The notes beneath the pieces are model-generated. The model was not told the DNA's origin and made no database searches. It saw only the letters and a program-made list of their open reading frames with translations. Shown piece after piece: positions 56,044 to 64,000 of a stretch of DNA of 64,000 bases. The position numbers and the translations under genes are program-made. The stretch is from assembly GCA_016800925.1 (NCBI GenBank), contig JABCPU010000033.1, forward strand, positions 186,001 through 250,000, read 5' to 3'. Source of the stretch: Suillus spraguei (taxonomy: Eukaryota > Basidiomycota > Agaricomycetes > Boletales > Suillaceae). Within the stretch, counting starts at the first letter, position 1. Each line of letters opens with the position of its first letter.

Positions 56044-57177
56044 GGCTTGTTGGAAGTAATATCATACTCAGTAGCCTATTATATATCAAGTTGTGTGTCA
56101 GCGAACGCGATGACCGTGGCATATACTATAATTAAACGTCCCCCTCGAAAAATCAATGATGAGATAGTTCCTCACATCATGAGTACAAGAATTCGACCCC
56201 TCGATAATAGACGGTTTGCTTTTGATCCTGGCAGGTGGCAGGAATTTCAATTTGCCTAGTTACCAATGCCACCCATCATGAACACATTGTCCAGGTTAGT
56301 GTAGCAAGCGTCTCTGAGCGCTAGGAGAGCGGTTGCTGTCCACATTGCGATGGGAGTCGGCGACTCCTGGGGAGAAGGGTTTTGTCAGACGCAAACGACA
56401 CGTAGAGTCTTCGCCCACGTTAATGACATACTAGTAGCGTTGATGATGCTCAGAGTGTCGCCAGAATGTTCTGGCCCATCAGAAGTCCCTGCAGAAACGA
56501 GAATTTGATCAGGCCTGGACAGGGTGCGACTCGAAAAGACGACATAACCAGTTGCATAATCGGAGCTAGTAGCAACTTGAAATTACGAGGTGACAGAGCT
56601 AGTAGGAAGTACCTGTTTCGGGTTCTAACCCGATGTGGAACACTGACTAAATTGCAGAGTTTAAATATGGATTACGATTGAATTATATCTGATTTGTAGG
56701 GTCCGCATGTCTGATTTTCGTCTGATTAGCATCTGAATATATATGACAATATGCTCTCTCGTATGGATCTGCCCCGCTCCCAGTCTTTGCTCCCCTCATT
56801 CACCACGACGATGTACGGTTCTCATTTCAGTTTTCTAGTGGACAGGATAACACATGCGTAATATGGAAACACGCACCATCTGACAGCGCAAGGAGAAAAG
56901 ATTTGGCTGTTCATCTGGAAAGACAACATCATACGTGTGAGGGCAAATTTTGACGCCGTTTTCAATTCTGTTTTCTCAACCTGCGATCGCACAAACAACG
57001 GAACCCGTTTTCACTTAAATTTGCTTAACCCTGTACCATGACTCATGAAACTAAGCGGCAACAAGCTGCCCATAACAGGTTCTTCATATATATAATTGCT
57101 GAGATTGTGAGCCAACCGCAGGATGATGAGATTACCATTTAGATTCCAGCTCATTCTCCGAGCCTGAGGACTCTGGT
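56044..57177. other. Intergenic with a possible orphan exon
   Basis: Mostly non-coding. On the minus strand 56275-56375 reads A-M-W-T-A-T-A-L-L-A-L-R-D-A-C-Y and ends G-G-I-G-N, and 56425-56490 reads G-T-S-D-G-P-E-H-S-G-D, joined by a possible GT-AG intron. This could be the C-terminal end of an otherwise lost gene. I do not recognise the family. Confidence 0.3.
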
Positions 57178-57540
57178 ATGGATACATCTAGTGACTTAGC
57201 TGGCAAAACCAAAGTCAAGGAGGTGAAGTCTATGAAGGACAAAGAAGTCATTTTTCATGTCTCTGCACCTAGTTACCTTGAATTCCTCACGACTATGGTT
57301 GCAAAGCACGATAAATCACTCTATAAGGTCACTGAGAAGAAAAGGTACACCTTCAAATACCTTCCTGGTTCTTCACGCAGGTATGTCGGTCCTTAGATGA
57401 TCATCTGATGCCACGGCAACAATGGGATCTCACTTATTTTTAATTATAGTCGCACGGAAGCCATTGACGTCGACAATAAGAATGATTATGCCGAGATGGC
57501 AGAATCTCATGTCCAAATCTTTGAATCGATGTCCTTTCAT
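57178..57540 (+). CDS. Unclassified ORF fragment interrupted by Tc1/mariner relic
   Basis: MDTSSDLAGKTKV leads to F-H-V-S-A-P-S-Y-L-E-F-L-T-T-M and V-T-E-K-K-R-Y-T-F-K-Y-L-P-G-S, then a short intron (57381-57450) and E-A-I-D-V-D-N-K-N-D-Y-A-E-M-A. The composition is that of a real, short basidiomycete protein, but the family is not recognised. The coding signal fades at about 57540, where minus-strand mariner sequence begins. Confidence 0.3.
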
Positions 57541-57990
57541 CTTTTCAGGGTCTGGGGCTATCTCCGCAATATGGATCATGAATATGGCACGCCGTTCCCC
57601 ATCTCGCTCAAGAGCATGAGCCGAGATACTGTAATGTAGCCTGCGCAGGGTGCGAAGAAGTGTTTGTAGAGATACAAAAACACTCCGGCGTGCCTGTAGT
57701 TCGTGCTGTAGCTCATCAAGGTACATGGTGGGATTTCGACGAATGATTGTAGTGAGAAAGGCAATATCGTTTATACTGAGATTGCGACGGCGGTCACAAG
57801 GTCCATTGTTTGCGTGCTGATATGAGGTGGCAGTTAGCTTGATAGTTTTGTATACCAGTGTCTTGGTACCAAGTAAGTGACAAATACTGACAGAATGTCC
57901 ACGTCGGTGCAAAACAGGTTTGCGAGCTTTCAGATCTAGTGAGACAATGCGTGGTGGCATGCTGGCAGCAGCCAAGCTGGAGTGTTTCAT
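57541..57990 (-). pseudogene. Tc1/mariner-like transposase, N-terminal part only
   Basis: Minus strand, MKHSSLAAASMPPR. It then gives a paired helix-turn-helix: S-L-D-L-K-A-R-K-P-V-L, L-G-T-K-T-L-V-Y-K-T, R-R-R-N-L-S-I-N-D-I-A-F-L, M-Y-L-D-E-L-Q-H-E-L and L-L-R-T-L-R-R-L. A-L-E-R-D-G-E-R-R-A and I-A-P-D-P follow, which is where the DDE domain should start. The catalytic domain is absent. A minus-strand leader runs up to about 58200. Confidence 0.7.
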
Positions 57991-58352
57991 CGCAACTGTG
58001 AGCCCAACACTTTCGGGGTCCCACTCGGATGTGCGAATTCAACTTTTGCATAATTATGGAAACAGCTGTACAGTATAGGACCGGTCCTTTGCCCACCACA
58101 GTTTGAAATGCATCCCACTTCATAATAACTCATTTTTTCGAAAATCGTAGTAGACAGTAATATTCCAATGCACATGTAAATACTACGATAAATTTTTGAG
58201 AGCTAGCAACGGCGACGTTAGTGTGTTGTAGCAAGATCATTGAAAACAGCGTTATCTTTGACTTTACCAGTCCTCGATTTAGATGTCACATCACGCAACG
58301 CCGTAAGTTTGTAATCCAAAAGGCAATGATTAGATTAAACACGCTTGTGAGA

Positions 58353-59413
58353 TTAATCCTCTTCTTCCTCATCGTCTTCTTGCTTGCTCTCATAAACTTC
58401 AAGCTGAACTTGCTCTGGCCTCAACATGGGTTTCTCAATTGCTCCTATCTTTGGTTTGTTCTACTGTGGCCTCTGTTTCTCTGACTTCACCAAATCTCGT
58501 TCTTCTTCCCACTCAGCCTTCTGTGCCTCAAAAATTGCTCTTGTCACTCAGTTTCGTTCTTTCCGCTCTATCTCCTCTGTTTTCCAATGTGTGAGCTCTT
58601 CAGAACATTCTGCTCTTCTCTTGGCCCTCGTCTCTTTTTCTCTAGCTTCTGCCTCCATGGCATTCTCATGTGTGATAACCTGTGCCACAAAAACATCACC
58701 AGTGAGCATACGAGGTAAGCCATCACCAATGAGCCTTGTACCCTTTTTCCTCCCTGCTTTGTCTTCCCATGCTGCAAGCTGACCATGTACTCAATAACAG
58801 TATCTGACCTGTAGGACCGATGCTGCCTGTAAGCCAATCATTTGGTGCTTAGACTTCTCCTCATGTTGCTCTGACTCCAGCAAGGCAACTTGGAGTTCGT
58901 GCTCTGCCTTGGTTGTGGCAGGATGGTTTAAAATTTTCCTGTACCATTTGTACTGCAGCAGCGATACAGTCTGTGGCATGTACATAGGTATTTCAGATGT
59001 TGAGCAGATAGGACTCAAGGTAAACAGGAACACTGCAGATGTTGTCACTAAGCTATTGACTGCAATTTGTGCAGATTCTGAATATTGGTTTGAGCCTGAC
59101 TTGAATTGTGCTGGACTAGATAGCACTTCAGTTGCCCTCTGAATCAATTGAGACACAATGTGGACCAGCATCATCTGAACAAGTGGCAGGTGACCATGAC
59201 ATGGCATCTCTTGACTTGGCACCATGACTTCCTCCATAACAACATCTGGATTGAAAGGGTGGACCCCCATCTTCTCAAATGTGGCTTTGACAAGTTCTGT
59301 TGTGAGTGCACGGTTGTGAGCATGTCCATAGATAGCTAAAAAGTTTTGCTTTGAAAGCTCTTTGCCATGTTCCCTTTGCCATTGGGGCTTTCTCCTCTGC
59401 CTAGCAAGCTTTC
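58353..59413 (-). pseudogene. Pogo-like (DDE-1) transposase, C-terminal part, cut by chromovirus 2
   Basis: Minus strand from 59413 down to TAA 58353. W-Q-R-E-H-G-K-E-L-S-K-Q-N-F-L-A-I-Y-G, then T-F-E-K-M-G-V-H-P-F-N-P-D-V-V, the conserved end of the DDE-1 domain in fungal pogo-type transposases. After a variable linker come R-L-I-G-D-G-L-P-R-M-L-T-G-D and a long charged helix with E-R-K-E-R-N-E-V-T, N-K-P-K-I-G and an acidic tail. Stops occur at about 58790 and 58470. The catalytic part would lie beyond 59414, where chromovirus 2 begins, so that insertion severed the gene. Confidence 0.75.
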
Positions 59414-59886
59414 TGTTACAAGACATACGTGCCCCTATCTGTTTTCTCTCTTGTTTACATTGTACATCATGTGATATACTTACTGATTCATATGCTCAAC
59501 TCATCTGTACTATAACTGCCTTCCTCTTCAGGATACGTACTTACCTTCTCACATCTGTCTTGGTCCATGCACACATATTGGCTTATTTAAGCACATTGTA
59601 TTATGCTTGTATTCCTTACTTTAATCTTACTGGGTTCTACCTGGAATATCCTTCGCTAAGGTCTCCAACCTAAGTCATCTGAATCGCCTCCAAGTCTAAG
59701 CACTCCTTAGCCTTAGTCTCTATTCTACTGATCATCTTAGAGTCACGACTCTTTGATTGAACCCTTGATCCTACTTGGAATACTTCCTTGTAGTAGTCCT
59801 CATTCTCTTTTGAATGTAGTCGAACCTCCCAGCAGACCGGCTGTGTCTTATTACTGTCACTGGTGACGCCACCCCAGTTTGTAACA
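59414..59886 (+). repeat. 5' LTR of chromovirus 2 (LTR family 1)
   Basis: 473 bp, TGTTACAAGACATACG...GTAACA. Clearly the same family as 176-651 but diverged by many substitutions and small indels, consistent with an older insertion. Confidence 0.9.
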
Positions 59887-60023
59887 CAATATTAAAGTCT
59901 ACATCGATCATCAACTATCCAGTCTTCGACCCCCTCCCTCTAAACCCTGATAAAGCCCTAACGGACAGCAAGACCATGCATGTAGGCACCGAGAAAGCAT
60001 AACTCATCAGATGATTCATCATC

Positions 60024-60686
60024 ATGACTACTACTACCACTGGAAAAGATTTTGAATATAAAATCAGTCTCCCAACTGCTTTTGATGGAGATTGTGACAA
60101 TTCCCTGGAATTCATTCTATCATGCAACACATACTTTAACATCAATGAAAAGTTCTATACCAACGACAAGCAGAAGATCATTTTCATTTCATCCTTCATG
60201 ATGGAGAAGAACACCAAATCATGGAAAGAGCAATTCCTTGCCCACGCTCAATCCATAGATTCTTCTGGACAAAAAGTTGGCTATGGAACAATTAAAGATT
60301 TCATGAAAAGCTTCAATGAAGCTTTCAAACCGGTAGATTCCATGGGAACTGCATTGACGAAACTCAGAGACCTTAAACAAGGAAATGGAGAGCTCCAGAC
60401 CTACATCGCTAATTTCAAAGCGCTTGCAGCTAAAGCCTGCATCACTGACAATGCAACGAAGATCCAATTCTTCCAAGATGGCCTTAATCTAGGCATCTTG
60501 ACCAAACTATTCGCACCAGGAGACGTCCCAGATGTATTCCGCAATGTCGTATCACAATGCGTTTCCATCAACAACTCCCACCAATGTCTTCAGGCATTAC
60601 AAGCACATTACGCTCCACAAAAGAAGAACTATGGAAATGCGCATTACACACCTAGTTGCGATTCAAACGCGATGGTTGTAGATTGA
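60024..60686 (+). CDS. gag: Gag of chromovirus 2
   Basis: 220 residues, MTTTTTGKDFEYK, aligning over its whole length with the first gag (E-F-I-L-S-C-N versus E-F-I-Q-S-C-N; Q-K-V-G-Y-G-T; R-D-L-K-Q-G-N-G-E-L). It also ends A-M-V-V-D then TGA (60684-60686), and the same frame continues to a CCHC knuckle (Q-C-F-G-C, then TGA, K-T-G-H-H-I-G-N-C) at 60728-60769. The gag core is intact although pol is riddled with stops. Confidence 0.85.
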   Translation: MTTTTTGKDFEYKISLPTAFDGDCDNSLEFILSCNTYFNINEKFYTNDKQKIIFISSFMMEKNTKSWKEQFLAHAQSIDSSGQKVGYGTIKDFMKSFNEAFKPVDSMGTALTKLRDLKQGNGELQTYIANFKALAAKACITDNATKIQFFQDGLNLGILTKLFAPGDVPDVFRNVVSQCVSINNSHQCLQALQAHYAPQKKNYGNAHYTPSCDSNAMVVD

Positions 60687-60879
60687 ATCTCTGACACGGA
60701 AATATCCGAGTGCATGAGAAAGGAACAATGTTTTGGATGTTGAAAGACAGGACACCACATTGGTAACTGCCCTGACAAAAAGAAGAAGACCTCCATCAAG
60801 CGGAGGTCAAAGAAGTTCAAGAAGAAGAAGACGAAACCGTGAGACAAATTGTAGAGGATTTTTAAATTGGAGAAACAAA

Positions 60880-61884
60880 GACTTGTACATGCTGTAGGTG
60901 AAAGAAAAAAACTTCGTATTCCTATCACCCTTAATTCACGTACTCGCTTAAAATCCATCGACACTACTGCCATTATTGACTCTGGCACAGCAGGAACATT
61001 CATTTCCGAGGAGTTTGTAAAACTCCATCAAATCACATGACGAAAACTCAAAACACCATTTTGAGTTACCACCGCAGATGGAACCCTTATCAAAGGAAGG
61101 CCAATCATGCATTATTGCCTTCTAGTGGTAAAAATTGATGAACGAACCATGTATGGAAAGTTCAATATCACTAAACTTGGACGAAGAGACCAAATTCTTC
61201 TGGGAATCCTGTGGTTACATGCTATGAACCCAAGTATAGATTGGGCTGCAGAAACACTTGCCCTCCCACAAACAACGATGTCTGATGAAATCAAACAAGA
61301 CGTGGATACAGATCGGAAGAAGAACGGATTACCTCCTGCATTCCCTTTCCACACCAAGAAATGGAAGAATTTGAAACTTCCGAAACTTGTCGTTGCTCCT
61401 ACCATTGATATCCCTAATGAACTCATGATCGACGAAACCTCTCCACGAGTAAGAATACCACCACATCCCCCATCACCTATTCCTCATATAGAAAAATGAA
61501 AGAATGAGTCAGAACTGGAATTTCGACCACCATCGAAACCCGTTGAACAACGACCAATTGAGGAACAACAACAAGGAAAGTGGAAAACTGAAGAAGATCA
61601 TGGAGGATGAGCTCATAATATTCTGAAGTTAACCAAATACTTTGTACCACATAAATCATTAACTTCTTCCGCTTCTATCAAAGAAATTCCTGATCAGAAT
61701 GAACCCATGATGCCCACTATACCTGCTGAAGAAGATGAGCAATTCAATATGATGCATGACATATGGAGTGCCACCAAAGTATGAGAAGTATCATCCTATG
61801 AACTTGGAGAAGGAGAATTCTTGGTTGAATACGACATTGACGGAAGTCAAATGAGAATCATCAATGAAGTATCTATGGATACAC
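60880..61884 (+). pseudogene. Protease and linker of chromovirus 2
   Basis: Retropepsin active site I-I-D-S-G-T-A-G-T-F-I at 60974-61006, then stops at 61038 and 61062 where copy 1 has CGA. From 61107 an open stretch (H-Y-C-L-L-V-V-K-I-D-E-R-T-M-Y) matches copy 1, ending at TGA 61496. The linker decays to 61884, where the family-2 LTR enters. Confidence 0.8.
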
Positions 61885-63290
61885 TGTAAGGATACAACCA
61901 AGCCTGGGCTGTAGATGAACCATGGCCTGAACTAGTATGTGAGTCTTGCGCTCCATCTAGTCTGCTTCACTTGTGAGAACAAGAGCATTTGACCCTAAAG
62001 GGGGATGCCTATTAGTATGGTCAAGTTCAAGTCTAACTTATGTGTGAAAGAAGCATTGAGGTCAGCGGTAAGTTGCCGCAGTCAGCGATGATGCCACTGG
62101 AACTAGCGTCATGTGTAGCGGTGCTACCGTGGTCGAGATATAGTCAGAAACAGTTGCGTCGAGTGAGCTATGTTGAGTGATAATATCAGTGGTAACGGTA
62201 AGGTTGTGAGTGGTGCAAAGAAACAGTAAAGAAGTCTGCGGTACTTTCAGCGGTAAAGTAGTGGTGTTACAGTTGTACGTGCCCCTATTCATTTTCCCTT
62301 TGTTTCCTTACTTGTAAAACCATATCACATGACTTTGACTCATATGCTCAATGCATCTGTACTACATATGCCTTCCTTATTAGGATACGCAGTTACGTTC
62401 TTACGGTTACTTGGTCTGTGTGCACATATTGGCCTATTTAAGCACAGTGTACTTGTAGTAGATTCTTTACTTTAATCTTACTGGGTTTTACCTGGAATCT
62501 CCTTCGCTTAGGCCTCCAACCTAAGTCGTCTTGAATCATCTCTAAGTCTAAGCACTCCTTAGTCTTAGTCTCTATTCTCGCGGATACCTCTTAGACTTGT
62601 CTTTGAGGCTGACCTTGTCCTCTTTTGGACATTGTAAGAACTTCCCAGTAGACCGTCTGTGTCTTTTCACTGTCGCTGGTGATGCCACCCCAGTTCGTAA
62701 CAAGTGGTGCGTGAGAAGTTCAGTCAAAGTAACAGTCAAAAGTCCAGCGGTATGCCAGCAGTAATGGAGAATGAGTGTGATAGATTAACAAGCAATAAGG
62801 AAACTTTAAAGACTATGTCCACTACTGGGTAGATCCAGAGCTAGACAATAATCCTGACCTATAGTACGTGCAATGGTGTAAAATCAGGTACTGTATCATG
62901 CAGGGTACGCGGTGCTTATATCCTAAATTGTATGTACTCGGAATACTCTAGGCAAGATCAGTAGCACTGGAGTGTAGTAACCGCCGTAAGTAAACATAGT
63001 GCGAGGCGCTGCGGCATGAGGCAACATGTAATAAGGCTTGCTGTGGAATCAGTGATAACGAACATAAAACAAACAATGCACCAAATGGAGCTATGCGGAC
63101 GTGGCAAGGACATGGGAGCACATCGGTATGTGGAATGTGGTGCGGCAGTCAGTATGGTGTGTGGTAAATGTGGGATGCCGCCAGTAATGCTAAAGGGGTA
63201 AGATGGCCATGGACAAGTGGTAACTCCTGTAGATGTGAGATGAGTGTCAAAAGATGGGGTTTTAAGCCCAGCGCCAATATGTTCGTTACA
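61885..63290 (+). repeat. Solo LTR, family 2, carrying a nested family-1 LTR
   Basis: Starts TGTAAGGATAC and ends GTTCGTTACA. Without the nested insert it is about 963 bp, matching 47187-48152. Flanks ACAC (61881-61884) and ATGC (63291-63294) fit a 4-bp target ACGC with one CpG change on each side, judged from the intact copy-1 sequence. The strand is nominal. Confidence 0.8.
62265..62702 (+). repeat. Solo LTR, family 1, AGTGG target duplication
   Basis: 438 bp, TGTTAC...GTAACA, lacking about 38 bp present in 176-651 (the CCCTTGATCGTACTCGG segment). Perfect AGTGG repeats flank it (62260-62264 and 62703-62707). This is the youngest visible layer in this stack. Confidence 0.92.
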
Positions 63291-63975
63291 ATGCCCTTAA
63301 CTTGCGATGGAACTTCCTGACTTGAACAACTCCTGAATTATTCTATCGTCTCACTTCCCCCACCAAAGTATAGCAACAAAGCACAAGAATTCACAATTGA
63401 CAAAAAGGAAAAGAAGAAGAAATCATTCAAAGAACTCGTACCATCCTATCTCCACAACTTCGCTGACATCTTTGCCAAAGATGGACTCAACAAACTTCCC
63501 CCTGAATGACCTGGTATTGACCACCGCATCAATACCAAACCCAGTTTTATACCCCGAACATCTAAGGTTTACCCACTGTCTGAAAAGGAACAAACTTCAG
63601 TAAAAGCATTTATTGATGAGAACGACGCTAAGGGGTTCATTTCTGAGTCAAAATCACCTCAAGCTAGTGGGTTCTTCTTCATTGGAAAGAAGAGTGGAGA
63701 ACTCCGTCCTTGCCAGGACTATCATTACATCAATGATTGGACAGTCAAAAACGCTTACCCACTTCCTTTACCAGTATCTCTCGTGGCATGGCTTCACAAT
63801 GCACAATTCTTCACAAAAATGGATATATGATTGGGATATAACAACATCCGCATCCATCCCGAAGATTGATGGAAAGCTGCGTTCACAACGGAATTTGGTC
63901 TCTATGAACCCCATGTCACATTCCAAGCATACATGAACCGCACCTTCCAACAAGAAATTAATGAAGGATGGATGG
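63291..63975 (+). pseudogene. Reverse transcriptase fragment of chromovirus 2
   Basis: Resumes pol after the [52 protein letters not shown] and F-T-K-M-D, with TGA codons at 63508, 63827 and 63868. It lacks about 30 bp around the F-G-L-C-N block. It breaks off at 63975, just before the Y-M-D-D motif. Confidence 0.8.
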
Positions 63976-64000
63976 TGTTATTGCTGGTTTCAACATGCCA
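63976..64000. mobile_element. Start of a further insertion at window edge
   Basis: Copy 1 reads GGATGGATGG then TTATCTATATGG; here GGATGGATGG is followed by TGTTATTGCTGG. The abrupt switch and the TGTTA start suggest another LTR element entering RT. Only 25 bp are visible. Confidence 0.45.

Larger units (their letters stand above)
59414..64000 (+). mobile_element. Chromovirus 2, decayed and nested, truncated by window end
   Basis: The 5' LTR (59414-59886) is followed by gag, protease and RT homologous to the element at 176-7812. Many CGA-to-TGA stops relative to copy 1 occur (61038, 61062, 61608, 63508). A family-2 solo LTR sits at 61885-63290, with a family-1 LTR inside it. RT lacks about 30 bp covering the F-G-L-C-N-S block near 63917. 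At 63976 the sequence departs from copy 1 in mid-codon. Left flank CTTTC; the right end is outside the window. Confidence 0.9.

Overview
This window looks like a piece of a mushroom-forming basidiomycete (Agaricomycete) genome. The evidence is intron-dense genes with short GT-AG introns, a DUF262-type nuclear gene, two DUF6532-like genes, a tandem zinc-ribbon gene of a kind I associate with Agaricomycetes, and fungal transposon families (Plavaka-like CACTA relatives, hAT, pogo-like, Tc1/mariner-like, and Ty3 chromoviruses with a C-terminal chromodomain).

Layout. 1-7812 is an almost complete Ty3/gypsy chromovirus with identical-length 476-bp LTRs, gag, protease, RT, RNase H, integrase-chromodomain and an extra third ORF with two Cys/His clusters. 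7813-12700 is relic sequence: a hAT scrap, a Plavaka-like transposase relic with a divergent partner ORF, a minisatellite and an inverted repeat. 13000-32650 is a conserved-gene island: an OPT oligopeptide transporter (-), a DUF262 protein (-), the spindle-checkpoint gene MAD1 (+), a six-ribbon cysteine-rich protein (+), an M24 Xaa-Pro peptidase (-), tRNA-Gly(UCC) (+) and the ribosome-biogenesis gene MAK21/NOC1 (-). 33158-44100 holds a solo LTR, an unclassified ORF and two DUF6532-like genes, the second split by a solo LTR and by a poly(A)-tailed retroposon. 44241-52816 is a Plavaka-like transposase cut in two by a 5.4-kb hAT element, which itself carries two solo LTRs of different families. 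54457-56043 is a secreted pepsin-like aspartic protease whose first catalytic Asp codon reads Ser. 57400-64000 holds Tc1/mariner-like and pogo-like remnants and a second, badly decayed chromovirus, itself invaded by a solo LTR carrying another solo LTR. A further insertion appears to begin at the right edge.

Two kinds of gene damage recur. In the mobile elements, most in-frame stops are TGA where a paralogue or the expected family residue has CGA, and even target-site duplications differ only at CpG sites. This fits methyl-CpG deamination or a RIP-like process. Separately, single-base deletions break the frame in gypsy pol, the third ORF, MAD1 and the zinc-ribbon gene. Several lie in homopolymers and could be assembly errors. 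Apart from the Ser in the protease, I saw no CGA-to-TGA stops in the conserved host genes.

No operon-like logic applies. The functional links are local: MAD1 and the DUF262 gene are divergent across about 180 bp, and the mobile elements are stacked so that their relative ages can be read from who interrupts whom.
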